64,000 nt of DNA, from NCBI GenBank assembly GCA_949987705.1, contig OX465284.1, forward strand, positions 70,913,470 through 70,977,469. Direction: 5' to 3'. Position numbers and translations under genes: made by a program. Shown here piece after piece: positions 1 to 12,242 of this stretch. The first letter of the stretch is position 1; each line of letters begins with the position of its first letter. The notes under the pieces are model-generated. The model saw only the letters and a program-made list of their open reading frames with translations, was not told where the DNA came from and ran no database searches. The DNA is from Thereva unica. Lineage: Eukaryota; Arthropoda; Insecta; Diptera; Therevidae.

Positions 1-2250
1 CCTCTTTGTGGCTACGGGAATCATGCTTGCATGCATTCGAGCTCATGTTCAAGGAATTAAGCGTAGATTGGGCAGGTATCAAAAGGTGAAGAAAAGTCAC
101 TGGAATCGCGTCTTTTCGATGGAGTTTAAACACCACCGATTCAGCACTGGGCGCTGTACTTCATTGTGGCGACCGTGAATTTAGCTGAGGATAAAATGCA
201 GAAAAAAACACGCAGAAACCGTCAAGGAACAACACGTCCCCTGGTCTTCACGCCCCAGCACTTGAACTTAATTAATTATGGCCATTTCGAATCACGTTAG
301 CACAGCTTGGAGACGTGAATCCGTGGAGGGTTTCTGCTGTAGTAAAGACTGGTAGGGCGAGAAGGGACAGTTTTTTTGCTGTACGTTGCACGGTGTGCGA
401 CAATTTGTTGTTGTTTTACCTGGAGGAACTGTAACTGTCGGGTGCGCTATCTGAGCTTTGTGATCTCTCCACCTATAAGCTAAGAGCACAAGTAGCTGGC
501 AGGACCGGATCTGGCGACAGCAGCTCCTCTTGGTTAATCTCCATAGAGTTCGGTTTCCTCGAGATCATTATCTGCTAGCGTCAACCCAAGGCCCTCTGTC
601 TTGGGTAACATCAAAGGGATTTGCAAATTAACCTTTTATCTCCATAAAATTCGACTTTTGTTCAAACAACGAACCGAACTGAAATGCGATTACAGACACT
701 GAAGATATAAAGCTTCGCCAACCTTGACTCCTCGGGCGTGTTGCATAACTTAATTACAGTGAAAATGAGTTTTCCTACAATAATATATCTATGTATATTC
801 CGCGGGGCTCCGCTGTTTGGCGGATCCCGGGTTGGAGCTGGAGTTGGAGTTTTAGAGCGTTTCACTCCTCGCTCCCTCGCATTAGCCTCCCGCACCCCTC
901 GATCTCAGTCCACCGAAGGAAGATAAAAGGGGAAAAAATTTCCTAAAGCGGAAGAGTGTTCTTTGCCAGGATTCACAGGATTCAGACATTCCAGCCCCAA
1001 AGCTCGCGAGATGGGAGTAAAAACGCGAAAATGTTAAAAAGCAAACATGCCCCCAACTCGGGAGCTCTCTATGTAGCCCCAACCCCCACCCCCGAAACAG
1101 CACACGTCAGCTTGTATATGACGTAATAAAATATTTGTGTTTGCTCGAGGGGCTGAGAAGGTTTTTGTGCCAAATTGGGTGGATACATCTTGTTCTGGCT
1201 TTTAGGCCTTCCTTCTGGCAGCGGGGAACTTTGGAATCCCTTTTACGTAGCTACAAAGGAATTCCATCAGGCAACCTTGCTCCCCGCGGGCCACTCATTT
1301 GTAAAATTTCGCCGATACGCTGTATTTCAATTACAAATTTGAGTTATGTTAAATGTGATAAAAATAAGAGATTTTCACATACCGAACATGCCTCAGAGAT
1401 TCCGAATTTGTTGGTAAATATTTTATCGTACAAAACATCTTCTCCAATGTTTCGCGGATCCTTCCTGTTCGGGCTCCGCTAATGGGAACCCCATATATTT
1501 CTATGGCATTAAATTTAGTAGGAAGTTCGGTTCTCGGCTTTTTTCCGCTTTTTTTTCTTCAACTGGCGGAATGTTAATTGTATTTGTATATGCAAAGGAA
1601 AAATAAATGGGAGTAAGCATATAGGGCATATGTCGAAAAACCAAAGGTTGTTGACCAAGGGTAAATATGTTTTTGTTTATTTTAATTTAAAAAATTTGTT
1701 GTTGAAGGCTGCAAATATGTGAGAACGTGTTTGTTTGCTGTTTGTTTTATATAAAAGTTTTCTTGAACCCAGTGAAACTGGTGCGACAGGACGAAGTCTT
1801 TTAGACTAGAGACAGCGGCAAGAAAATTCGGTCGATACCAATCTTTTGAAGAGTGCAGACTTTCATTGATTAAATTAGCATGGACAAAATACAAGGTCGC
1901 GGTGTTTCGCTCTATAGATTCTGGCAAAAGACTGCATTTTATTTAGGTCACTATACATGCGAAGTAGAAAGTTTGGTAAAGTTGAGTCGTTGGTACAGGA
2001 ATGGACCAATGTCCACTATCTAAGTCAATGCAAAGACAGGATTGCATTCAACATTTGGAAAAATTGAAAAGGAAAAGTAACTCTGCAAAAATTGTTTGCC
2101 AATACATGATAAAAGTGTAGTGAGTCAGTGTAGTAACAAACTTGAGAGGGCTGAGTAGAAGGCACTACAGCACTCGTTCTACCAGTTCCACCATCAATGC
2201 CGCCGCACAGAGCTCTTATCCGGGTAACGTTGTAGTTTGAAGTGGAGCGA
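1..2250. other. Unassigned sequence
   Basis: No convincing coding region, RNA gene or repeat is visible. The open frames here are short, overlap on both strands and resemble no family I know. The stretch is moderately AT-rich with a GC-richer patch near 790-1110. It could be intergenic or intronic host DNA. Confidence 0.5.
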
Positions 2251-2254
2251 GCCT

Positions 2255-2960
2255 AGATTTGGTACAGAACAACCTTACCCCTAGCTTGGTTTACTTGATT
2301 CGTCGATCTGATGTAGCAACAAGCTCCATATGCTGCTTTGTTGCTGCCTGAGAAGGCATGCTACTGGACGTCTGTTGTACATGAAAGTTTTACTTGCCTT
2401 GGTACTTTTAATGCGCTCAGTCCTCCCTTGAAGCTTCTCCATTTTTCTGGAGTAGCTGCAGGAAGTTCTTCATCCCAAGATACCCCACTTTTCCAGAGCT
2501 CTTGGATGAAGAGTTTTCGTAAGAAGGTCACCGGACCAATCCATCCGAGAAGATTCGAGCTACATCCGACAGTCTTGAGATACCTGCCATTGACATATGT
2601 ACATCCTCTTTGGGCTGTCAATCATTCCTAAGGATTGGCACACATTGGGCGCTCGATGTTTCGTTTTGCAAGCATTGATAATGTATTTGTAGGTAAAAAG
2701 CGTCCGTTGGCATATCCTTATAGGAACCCAGAGGGGAATTAAAGCGCTTTTGAACATATTCTGAAGCGCTAAAAAGGAATGCCAACGAGCGATGAAAAGC
2801 GCATGGACGCCGGAATATATGAAGAGCTCGTTTGACTCGCCAATTTTCGAACGAGGACTTTGCGAATTTAATAGGCAAGAGTCAAAACCACGATGTTTCG
2901 AACTAAAAATTTTGAGCAGCGTTCTCACCCGGTCCTCGCAGCCGAAAATAAAAACTTCTA
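2255..2960 (-). pseudogene. Decayed BEL/Pao pol fragment (RT to RNase H)
   Basis: On the minus strand, pieces of a Pao-type polymerase appear in shifting frames. The clearest lies near 2360-2600 and matches the connection between reverse transcriptase and RNase H: a GWIGPVTFLRKLFIQELW block, then SWDEELPAATPEKW, then an IPR-like VPRQVK. Further downstream on that strand (about 2290-2350) another frame reads SNKAAYGACCYIRS, which resembles the start of Pao RNase H (the SDAS..AYGA region). Between 2640 and 2960 the similarity to the RT active-site region is weaker. Several frame changes and stops show it is dead. No LTRs were found, and it is unlike the two young BEL elements further right. Confidence 0.6.
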
Positions 2961-3364
2961 CCGGCAGCCAGCTACATAGATCGACAGGTAGTTTGGTATG
3001 CCTGGTACTAGTGATGATCAAAAATGGTCTTGTTCAGTCTTCTCTTGTTCTTGCTCTTCAAAAGATTGGTATCGACCGCTGGTATGCAATATCATAACGA
3101 ACAACCTCAATTTTTTTCGATTTTTTCGGACCTACACATGACGAGATATACGCATTTAGAAAGAACTACCAAAATGGTAAATTTTTGACATAATGGCCGA
3201 TAACTTACGTAGCGGCGGTTGCTAGAGGTAGAAAATGTCCATTTCGTATAGTATTCGATGTAACTAACATGTTCCAAAAAAAAAAATTTACTCTCGAGAC
3301 AATTCCTTATGTTTTGCTCATCTGACTCCACTATGTTGTTTTTATTTTTAAATTACGTCTTTCC

Positions 3365-3444
3365 GACCCCCGAAAGTATGCAACATGCCAACCCCCGAAA
3401 GTAAAGTATGCAGCATGCCAACCCCCGAAAGTATGCAATATGCA
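3365..3444. repeat. Short tandem repeat, about 26 bp x 3
   Basis: Three head-to-tail units share a core of ACCCCCGAAAGTATGCAACA followed by TGCCA. The middle unit has an extra AAGT. This is direct sequence observation; no function is implied. Confidence 0.85.
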
Positions 3445-4170
3445 AATTAAGAAATTTCCCAAAACCTCGATAGAAATCCCGATAAAACCTGGGTTTTGAG
3501 ATTTGTATGGGGAAGAACTATACAGTTCATTAAAAAAACACGGCTAAAGATACACCAGGAAAAACATCAAACCGTAAACGGCTCCCAAAGCACCAACCGC
3601 AAAATCTTCAGCCCAAGACAAACGAAAAGTTTGATTGCGCAATATTATGAAATAGGTGGCTCTGATCACCTGGCTATACTACTATCCTTTTTCCCTATAA
3701 ACGTGGGTATGCGCCGTTTCAAAGATTGGAAAGAAAGCTCGGTGTGTGTATGAAATAATTAACATGTCGCGCAAATTTGTGTTCTAACGTTCATTACATA
3801 GCTTCTACAGTGTAAAGACGACGCGAAGTACCTTTCAGTTCCCCCGAAATATATTATGTAGATGTTGCGGGTCGCGCTTTCCTAAACAAATCAGAAAGAA
3901 AATCTCTTGCTCTGTTGTGGTGATTAGCTACGGGATGTTAAGGGAATGGCATTAAAAATAATGACGTTGTCGGAAATAGATTTTTATTTTGGAAAAGGTG
4001 GAGGGGCCCGCACTCCGACTCTGATCCTGTGGGATCGCGGTTGTAAGAGTTCTGTCGCGGCAGTATTGGATAGAGTCCTTTGGTATGGTCGAGTAAGACC
4101 CCTTGTTAAAGTTGGCAGTTATTATTTTATTCTTTTCTCTACTATTTAGAGCTTTCTGTTTGATATTGTC
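3445..4170. other. Unassigned sequence
   Basis: No gene recognised. The right end abuts the 3' terminus of the minus-strand LINE that begins at about 4171, so this is probably the target DNA of that insertion. Confidence 0.4.
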
Positions 4171-5375
4171 CTCTTCTTCTTCTTTAACGGCTCTACAACT
4201 AGGTATCCGGTCCTGGCGTCTCGCAACTGTTCTCTCCACCGGTCCCGATGTTATCCAGTTTGGCATCCCTAAACTCCAAGCGTCCTGCTTTACGCCATCC
4301 TTCCAGCGAAGGTTGGGTCTCCCTCGCTGTCGCACCTCATAGGTCTTACCGCAGAGAACTTTCCGAGCAGGCTCATCTTCACTTATACGAGCTAGACGCC
4401 CTGCGTACCGGAGCCTACCGAGCTTTATTTTCATCACAATATCTATGTCGCGATAGCGCTCGTAGATCTCGTCATTGTAGAGTCTTCGAGTGTTTTGCTT
4501 TCGTTAATGTGCAGTCCCAGATTTCCTGCCGCTTGCTCAATCTGAGTGAAAGTTTCTTGTACAGCTGTTGTTCTTCCAATGATCTAAATGTCGTCTGCGT
4601 AAGCCAGTAATTGTGTGGACTTGTGGAAGATTATTACCCCTTGATGTCACTCTCGAATCTCGGATCACTTTCTTTAACGACAGGTTGAAAAGGAGGCAGG
4701 CCAGATCGTCCCCTTGTCGGAGTCCATTATAGATGTTGATTGGTCTGGACAGTGTTCCGGATACCTTTACTTGGCTTGACATATTGGTCATGATCAACCT
4801 ACATAGTCTTGTCAGTTTGTTGGGGATGCCGAATTCTCTCATGGCTTTGTAGAGTTCTACTCTGGCTATGCTATCATAGGTGGCTGTAAAGTCTATGAAG
4901 AGGCGTTGAATTGAGTTTTGAAACTCTAGACATTTTTCCATAGCCTGCTTCAAGGTGAAAATCTGATCAGTTGTTGATTTGCCTGGGCTGAAGCCACGAT
5001 GGTAATGGCCTATGATGTTTCTGGCGTATGGGGCCATCCTGTTTTGTAGGATAGCGGAGAATATCTTATACACGGTACTCAACAACGTTATACCGCGATA
5101 ATTAGTGCACGCTGTGATATCTCCTTTTTTATGTACCGGGCAGAGGATGCCTTTTCTCCAGTCTTCTGGCATCACTTCCTGCTCCCATACTTGCACAATT
5201 AATTCATGAATCGCTTGGTGTAATGTAGGCCCTCCATATTTAACTAGCTCCGCTGGGATGCCGTCTGCCCCCGAGGGCTTGTTGTTTTTGAGCCGGCTGA
5301 TGGCTCTGATAACATCTCCTATGCTTGGTGGCGGCAGCATAGCATTATCATCAGGTAATGCCCTCTAGATAGAAG
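4171..5375 (-). mobile_element. 5'-truncated RTE-like non-LTR retrotransposon
   Basis: A LINE lies on the minus strand, cut off at its 5' side near 5375. The frame 5340-4537 encodes the N-terminal half of a reverse transcriptase: NKPSGADGIPAELVKYGG, then PVHKKGD, NYRGITLL, then F.DF.A.YDS and GLRQGDD. In the last of these GD replaces the more usual G of QG..L. The next frame, 4437-4200, holds the conserved C-terminal tail with LRYAGRLARISEDEPARK and RGRPNLRW. A frameshift near 4540 separates the two and the YADD box is disrupted, so the copy is dead. The 3' end is a short GAA-rich run at 4171-4185, shared with the retroposon at 24918-25284. The clade name RTE-like is from motif resemblance only. 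Confidence 0.8.
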
Positions 5376-7345
5376 AGACAAAAGTACGAGAAGGGTTACC
5401 TCTTACATCCCGTATTTCGCTCATATCAAATTATTTTTAATTGTTATCATGTTGAACTCTTCATAATCAACATTTTAAGAATAAACTGCAAATTCTTCTT
5501 TTAAGGTTTTTAATAAACCACCCAGCAGGACGCGCACACCAGGCTTAGCATATGGTTATATAGATCCTAAACATAGCTCTGGCCCAAATCACTTTATTTC
5601 ACAAATAAAGCTCAACCAATCCTCAATATTCCCTCAACGCCGCAGCGATTTTCATAATAACATCAAGATTCCAAAACCATCAAAACTGATCATCACCAAC
5701 AAAAACTTCCGCCACAACACCATATTTAACACTTGACTAATGCACAAACAAAACAGCATTACAAAACTTTTAACGTCATTCATCAAGAGAACAAAAACGC
5801 GAAATTATCAAAATCAAATTTCAATTGATGGACAAAAATTGAATTACCGGAGAGCGGCAGCGAAACTGATGCAAATTCGATCCCAATCCACAGAAGCAAT
5901 CACCCGAAAATGAATTTTCCACTTTTCCGCAAAATTTGTGACGAGCACGAGAAAATTACGTCAAATTCCAAATTTCTGACCAGAATGGCCGCGAATCAAT
6001 CAGCGATAATCGAATTGGGGCGCAATTTTGAATTCGCGAAATTCTCTAATATGGAAAGCGGCCATTTCTCACACACCCCCGCCGCAGTGAAAAGTGAAAT
6101 TATTTGAATATTTTTCCGGGTGATTTTTCTAGGAGCAAATAAATTTCCCCGGTTCCACCTGGACACGGGATAAATTCGGCAGAATCAATTGTTTTTTTTC
6201 GCAGTCGTCATCAGAGCTGCTCCCTCCGCGGACGACGCGAAATGAAGACTTTCGAAGCCAATCAATCTTCTGCTCCTAGGGGGGCGGGAAGGCGCGCGAG
6301 GAGACGGAATATCTAAAGCGAAATCTTCCGTTTATCCTTGTTATTTCTCTGCGAGAGTCAAGACGGGATTATCTGGCGCTCATTTCAGTAAAAATGATTT
6401 CAATTACAACTAAATCTCGTTGATTAATTATTGCATTAACAACGCCTTAGGGGGTGGCTCCATTTGGGGAAAGAACCCGAGTGGAGCCACGGCGGCAGTG
6501 GAGCACCCCGGAGGGGCATAAAACAGGCGAAATCTTTTCATTAAGCTCCTTATCTTATTTATCCAGAACATTTAGGCCGGAATCCTGTTGTCTTTAAGTT
6601 TCTGCTGTGGTACACTCGGCTCATTCGTCTTTGGAGGATTTACATTTGATACCAGCGAGTGGAAGGGAGGAAAGGCACAAAAAACGTTTAGAAAGCGCAC
6701 GGATTTGTATTCCGGAAGTCTGAGACAGGTGATCATCAGATTAGGCAGGTATTGAACTTCGTTCGTTTTTTTGCTTTTGTTGGTTTGCCGTGGTATGGAT
6801 GGAAGCGGGCTTGGGTATAATTCGGTTTTGGTGCCATGTGGACTGGAATTGATCTTTATAAGTTGTAATCTCTGCTAATCGCAGGCATCTGCTCATCTAT
6901 CATTTCTTAAAAAGGCCCTAATGAGGGTATTACTAGCTGTTCTCGAATTGAGCCCGATGGATTAGGCAACATACAAGCTTCATGTTCCCTAAGTCCGTAT
7001 CAATTAATTAACAGAACATGAAAACCTCGACTGTCGCTATCGTAGTGATTCGTATGACAGACATTTTTTGATTTAATATGGTGATCCTCATTTTGATTTT
7101 GCGATCTACGTTGTTCTCTTAATAAATGAGGAGGTATCTTTGACTACAACAATTTTCTAAAACCCTTGCCTCCGTGCATATAGTACAAAATTAGGGTGAG
7201 TAAAAAGACACAAAATACCAACATACACACTGTACTAAGTACATTTACAGCCGGCCTCGACGGTCAAGTACCTAAGTGTTATAGGAGTTATCAACCTGCT
7301 GCTGAGATATTACGTGATCCATCTCACAATAGGGTTCAATGCCCG
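5376..7345. other. Unassigned sequence
   Basis: No gene recognised. The stretch 5450-5900 is AT-rich and 6190-6520 is GC-richer. Open frames are at most about 65 codons and lack recognisable motifs. Probably host intergenic or intronic DNA. Confidence 0.45.
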
Positions 7346-7349
7346 TTTT

Positions 7350-7565
7350 GCTGCGGCTTGATCGATGGTGTCAACGGTCACGTTGTCAAACGCACTCTCA
7401 ATACCTGCAGGAGAGGTTTCGTGGCCTCAGAAGGACCTCTCGATGTCGCGAATGGCTGTATATGTAGATCTTTCTGGCCGGTAGGCAAATTGTAGCAGTG
7501 GAGCTGGTTCGCTGTAACACCCTTCTTAATATGCTTGTGGAAAACCTTCTCCATCGTTTCAGGAG
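7350..7565 (-). pseudogene. LINE reverse transcriptase fragment
   Basis: On the minus strand one frame reads QFAYRPERSTYTAIRDIE and, after one stop, IESAFDNVTVDTIDQAA. This matches the fingers region of Jockey-group reverse transcriptases (the H.YR.G.ST.TA block followed by the first catalytic aspartate in AFDN). Only about 70 codons survive. Its order relative to the neighbouring fragment at 7690-8061 is wrong for a single minus-strand element, so it is probably a separate fossil. Confidence 0.65.
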
Positions 7566-7689
7566 AACGGAGGAGAAGTTACCAGATCGATAGAATTTGT
7601 TTTAATGTGATAGTCTAAGCTCGGGTGTCACCGCTTAGCTCGAAGGATAGGGAGAAGAATAAGAGAGGTTAGGGGTAGTCAGAGGGGTG

Positions 7690-8061
7690 CTGCCAGAGAT
7701 GGCGATAAACCTGGTGCTTGAACTTTTGGGTGTTGTATGGGTTCAAGAATACTGACTATGGAAGGTTGTTCCATAGACGAGTTGTTCTTGTTATACACGA
7801 TTTTCTAAATGTAAGTGTGCGCGAAGAGAATGGCTGAAGACTGTGAGAGTGAGTCTAGTGGGCAAGACTGGTGTTGCGGGAGAAATGTTGCCATGGAGGC
7901 ATAAAGTTACTTATTTCAATGGAGAAATCGTTGTGGTAAAAGCGATACAATTTCGTAAGTGCAGCTACATTCCTACGGTAGCTTAGTGAATCTATTGAAG
8001 AGCAAATGGTGCTGCTACCAATAACATTGAGAGCTCGGGACTGCAACCTGTTCAGCTAAGC
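7690..8061 (-). pseudogene. C-terminal end of an old LINE, target of the RTE insertion
   Basis: The minus-strand frame 8046-7855 reads SRALNVIGSS, SIDSLSYRRNVAALTKLYRFYH and EISNFMPP. That is the typical post-RT C-terminal region of many Jockey/L2-group LINEs (the RA..LI, L.SL..RR.VA....FYR pattern). Weaker similarity runs on to about 7690. The fragment stops where the RTE-like element begins, and what looks like the start of the same LINE's endonuclease reappears beyond that element at 26384-26540. The host LINE was therefore probably already internally deleted when it was hit. Confidence 0.65.
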
Positions 8062-8072
8062 TAAGATGGTTC

Positions 8073-9009
8073 TTGGGACCCGGCACAAATATACGAGTCG
8101 TATTCGAGACGGGGACGAAAGTAGGATTTGTAGATTATACCTCTGGCGAACGGCTGAAGGAGGAATTTGCACCTTTTGAGGAATCCATCAACCGACGACG
8201 GACGTATCCAGTGCTCTACAGTTGCGGAAGGGAGACTCATTTAGGAGTAGGCTTCGTAGTACACAAGTCAATTATAGATAATGTGATAGAGTTCAAACTA
8301 AACGACTATGCTCAATACGACTCCGAAAGGAGTTCTTCAGCACTTTCAATCATAAACGTACATACGGAGATGGAGGAGAAAGCGGACCCGACAAAGGACA
8401 CTTTCTATTATAAGCATGAACACTCATATGGCACGGCCCCTGCCAATGATATCAATAGACCTCAACGCCAAAATTGGAAGAGACAATTAGCACAGACATT
8501 GAAAAGGAAAGTCTCCACGAAATATCAAACGACAACAGACGTGTTATCGATTTTGCAATGAGCAAAAATATGATCGCCAGCTCAACATATTTCCCAAGAA
8601 AGGGTATCCACAAATACACAATCAAAAAGACCATTTACTCGTAGGCAGAAGGGCAGCTTCCAGTATCTTCTAGTATCTTCCAAGTAAAACCCCGCAGAGG
8701 TGCGAATTGTGAATCGGACCACTTCCTAGCTAAAGTTGATTCAGATGTCGGGTGTCCACTCAAGAAAAAAAACCAAAGAAATTCGACGTTGATCGCCTCC
8801 AAGAACAGACCATATTGGAGAGATATCAGGCAAATCTAGCAGAAAAGATAGGTTCGAGTCTAAACACAAATAACGCAGATACTGTTGAGGGAATGGGCAA
8901 GACCGAAGACGATACTGACAGATGTCACGAAGGAAACTGTAGGCTACAAACGCACAGCCAGAGTCAGTGACTGGTACGATGAGGAATGTAAAGCAGCTTT
9001 AGAGTCCAG

Positions 9010-9010
<1 letters not shown>
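8073..9010 (+). pseudogene. RTE-like endonuclease domain (decayed)
   Basis: This codes for the apurinic-type endonuclease of the split RTE. Recognisable pieces are VLYSCGRETHLGVGFVVHKS near 8200-8270, the INVH followed by TKDTFYYKHEHSYG region near 8350-8430, and DFAMSKNMIASSTYFPR near 8550-8610 in another frame. Further pieces are CESDHFLAKVD near 8705-8740, where the SDH motif is part of the endonuclease active site, and [14 protein letters not shown] near 8970-9010. Frame changes occur near 8490 and 8640. It stops at a TA tract. Confidence 0.8.

Positions 9011-9070
<60 letters not shown>
9011..9070. repeat. (TA)n microsatellite
   Basis: About 60 bp of uninterrupted alternating TA lies within the RTE coding sequence, directly after the [18 protein letters not shown] segment. 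Open frames encoding runs of YIYI come from this tract and are not genes. Confidence 0.95.
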
Positions 9071-9073
<3 letters not shown>

Positions 9074-9194
9074 GGTGTGGAAAAGGTCTGGGAACGGTTC
9101 GATATTTCCTGAAGGGTAGGTTTTCGTGAAAAAAGTTTGTAGCAAAAGTTGCTCAGGTTGGAGGGTAGAATCGTTTGCACACGAAACTTGTTCC

Positions 9195-9198
<4 letters not shown>
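9071..9198. other. Insert between two TA tracts
   Basis: A 128-bp non-RTE segment begins CAGGGTGTGGAAAAGGTCTG and sits between two TA microsatellites. A TA followed by CAGGGTGT is a common terminus of insect DNA transposons and MITEs, but I see no matching inverted end at 9198. It may be a solo or decayed MITE. Confidence 0.4.

Positions 9199-9273
<75 letters not shown>
9199..9273. repeat. (TA)n microsatellite, interrupted
   Basis: A 75-bp TA tract broken once by ACCT near 9233. It forms the right flank of the 9071-9198 insert; RTE coding sequence resumes after it. Confidence 0.95.
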
Positions 9274-9276
<3 letters not shown>

Positions 9277-9279
9277 AAA

Positions 9280-10050
9280 TATACATAGACAAAACGACGG
9301 GGAGCAAGAAATTGAAATATGAGGAAAACCGAGAAAAACCGCACAAAAAAGTCTGCAGGAAGAAGAAAAGGCAACCAAAACGCGGAAAGCATACAGAGAA
9401 GTAAGCTTCTTCAAGTAAGACTTCAAATCCTCCTCAGGTATATGTAGAACAAAAGAAAACACTATATTCACAGGCAGCGAAGATGTAAAGAAAATATAGA
9501 AGGAAGCGAGCTGCTGAACGCAAATGAGAGCATTCGACATGCGCCAGATTCCCGTCTACAGCATAACGATGACACCAGAGAAATAAATGTACCCACCATG
9601 GAAGAAGTACAAAGTGCTATACGATCCTTAAAAACCATAAATCTTCAGGGATTGGTAACATCCCAGCCAGCAGAGTTTATCAAACAAGGAGGCGAATCGA
9701 TTTCAGCAGCTATATGGAGGAATTACTATGTTGCATATGGAGGATCGAAAAAATGCCTGAAGATTGGGAATAAAGCATTATCTGCCCAATACACAAGGAA
9801 GGGAACAGATTCAACTGTGGAAACTATAAAGGCATATCTCTTTTAAGAACATTATGAAAATTATGACAAATATCATTAAGGCCAGACTGGAACCTTATGC
9901 AGAGGCCGTAAGAAGTGAGTACAAATGGATTCAGAAGAAATAAGTCAACAATGGTCAAATTTTTTCAATAAGGCAACATTTCATCGCCTTTAAAAAAGCA
10001 TACGACAGCAAATGTATGCGACAATGCTCGACCTAAACATCCCCTTTATA
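9280..10050 (+). pseudogene. RTE-like linker and RT N-terminus (decayed)
   Basis: The RTE continues with a lysine-rich linker ([22 protein letters not shown]). The RT N-terminus starts near 9598 with MEEVQSAIRSLKTINLQGLV and AEFIKQGGE, equivalent to the usual E...AI..LK..KA.G.D...AE..K.GG block. Pieces up to KKAYDS near 9985-10005 hold the first catalytic Asp region. The frame is broken at about 9846 and again later. It ends at 10050 where the foldback element is inserted; the reading resumes at 12985. Confidence 0.75.
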
Positions 10051-10890
10051 GTCCAGTGCAATTAGTAAATCAAATTGCATTTCATGATGGTCAAATTTTT
10101 TTTTTTGGAATTTGTTGGGGTACATCTGACAATGTTAAAACCAAGTTTGTGGGGTCGCAGTGTGATGGGAAAAGCCGCCATCTTGAAAAAGAGGTAGAGG
10201 TCGTTTATACCAAATAACTCGCTTGTGTGCAATGATAGCTGAAAATGATCAATACAAAGTCATTAGAGAATAAAATTATCTACAAAATGAGCCCTTAACG
10301 AGGTCTGTAAGTTAATTTGGCTCAAAGTTATGGCCGCTCAAAGTTCGAACTTGTTCGGGTGGTTGAGGTTGAATGCAGTTTTTTGCGATTATCTCGTAAG
10401 ATATTAATTTGGGTGGGTTAATGCCGATGACCAAACTTATAGTGCTAGTGATTACCTTTAGAATAAGCCCTTAGTCATCGTTCTCGCTTGTATAGTTTGC
10501 GAGTAATACAACGCCAAAGTTCGCACTTCACGTGCCTGAAATAACTGATATCTCCATTTTTTTAATATCTCCTTAACGGTTGCTCATATGATAACGTAGT
10601 AAACAGCAGAAATACCGGACCGGTATTAAAATATCTTTCAAATGGGCTATTGACCGAAACTCTATGTCGCTTCATGTCCGCGAGATAACGGGTGAAAAGT
10701 CAACAGCGAAGGTTGTGACACTTCTCGACGAATAACTCGCTTCCAGCCAGTTTCGCATGTCGGATGAATTAGAATTTTATGTAACCCCCTGAATTATCTA
10801 TACTTTGGGTTATTTAACTACTTTGGAAAATTATAATAATGGGAAATAGTAGCTAAGAATCATCATTTTCGAGGTTCTAAAAGTAAAGTT
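10051..10890 (+). repeat. Left arm of foldback element
   Basis: This arm is inverted relative to 11221-12982. Examples are 10740-10785 against 12246-12290, and 10793-10885 against 11225-11305. Mismatches are few, mainly small indels in the A/T runs near the tips. Base-paired transcripts would form a stem of more than 800 bp. Confidence 0.9.
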
Positions 10891-11220
10891 TTTGATAAGA
10901 CTGCCTCAGATGCGGAAAATAACAAAATGTGAAATGTAAGGTAAAACTTTCTGACGAGACTGTCTTTGGAATCCGGGAAACATTACGTGTGCAAAGAGAC
11001 TTAAGTGAAGGTCAAGTGAAAGCTGTTTAAGAAAAGGTGGTGCAATCATTTTTAAGAGGAGCAGTGCAAGAACAGACAAAGAAAGTGGGAAATTACTAAG
11101 AAGTGTCTCGACCGTCAACATGAAGATGAAGGTATTCTCCCACAAAAAAAGTACCCACAGTATTGTTTATATTAAAGATTTATCGAAATAAAAAATATAT
11201 GATATATTGAAAGGGAGTGC
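10891..11220. other. Unique centre of foldback element
   Basis: About 330 bp between the arms. A minus-strand frame of 79 codons (11145-10906) is rich in Leu and Phe and has no motif I recognise. No transposase signature is present. Confidence 0.5.
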
Positions 11221-11306
11221 TTTAGTTTTCGCGAAAATGATGATTCTTAGCTACTGTTTCCCATTATTATAATTTTCCGAATATAGATAATTCAGGGGGT
11301 TACATA

Positions 11307-12242
11307 CAGGCCCGGCTTAAGGCACGGGCAAGCTGGGCAGCTGCCCAGGGCGCTGTCGAAAGGGGGGCGGCACTGACGACCAACCGATTTTTTTTATGTT
11401 CTAAATTTTTAATTTATTCCTAAGTAAAAGCAAGTAGTCATTCAGGAATGAAATTCGAATTCAATTGTTTACCTGGCATTTGTAGTTATTCTTTTTTTTT
11501 TTTTGACAAATTTTGGATATCCAGGTTTTTCCTATTGGGGTCTCTGAATCCGTCTTATATCTGTGTAACCTTTCTAATCCCGCTTTTTCCACGTTTACAC
11601 TTCCCTTCGAGTCCAGTTCGCTTTTAAGACAGGTGGAACAAACGGAACCAGAAGCTAGGGTGGGCCAAAAAAAGCAATATTTTTTTTAAGTGATCCACGA
11701 AAATTTGTTAAAAGGGGAGTAACCGCTGTTAACTGTTAAACCTCTCTGTGACGCAAGGTGGGAAAGTAGAATCGACGCTATTCGGCCATTCCGCTATACA
11801 TCGGGAGAAATTGATGATGCATTATTTGAAATGAGTGAAGACCAATCATTCGATGTTGAAGCTAGATGCACAGCGGAATCCCTGCTAAAAAAATGAAAAC
11901 GATGTCATTTTGTTGTCTAACTGTTTTTTGGTACAAAATGTTGCATCAAATCAATTTAGTTAGCAAATCATTGCAAGGAGCTGAATTCGCAGTATCGGAG
12001 GCTGTTAAAACCCTTGACAAAACGTTAGATTTTTTGAGGAAACTTAGATCAGATGAGAGTTTTGAAAATGTTTGTGTAGAAGCTAGTTTGCTGGCAAATG
12101 ATCTTGATGCTGAAAAAACATTCACTCAATCAGAAGGTATACGGAAAAGAAAAAAAAATATACCAATGGTACCATGTCTTTAGGGGAGGGGGCGCCAAAC
12201 ATTTGTTTGCCCAGGGCGCCAAATATCCTCGAGCCGGGCCTG
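11307..12242 (+). mobile_element. Internally deleted hAT element (ZMYM1-like family)
   Basis: This 936-bp element starts CAGGCCCGGCTTAAGG and ends with the inverse of CAGGCCCGGCTCGAGG. It is flanked by the 8-bp duplication GTTACATA at 11299-11306 and 12243-12250, the hallmark length for hAT. The GC-rich ends (CTGCCCAGGGCGCTG at the left and GCCCAGGGCGCC at the right) stand out from the AT-rich surroundings. It sits in the right arm of the foldback element, so it is younger than that element. Confidence 0.9.
11742..12183 (+). pseudogene. hAT transposase fragment (TTF/ZMYM1-like)
   Basis: The first part (about 11742-11880, one frame) reads CDARWESRIDAIRPFRY, then a stretch like E..DALFEMSED, the conserved RW region of ZMYM1-type hAT transposases. 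The second part (11866-12183, another frame) reads WYKMLHQINLVSKSLQ, then AVKTLDKTLDFLRKLRSDESFE, matching the helical region before the C-terminal dimerisation domain. The N-terminal zinc finger, most of the catalytic core and the dimerisation domain are absent. A non-functional remnant. Confidence 0.8.

Noticed and set aside
9011..9273. Open frames encoding YIYIYI runs
   Set aside because: They are translations of TA microsatellites and occur on both strands; the same applies at 20284-20363 and 34743-35508.
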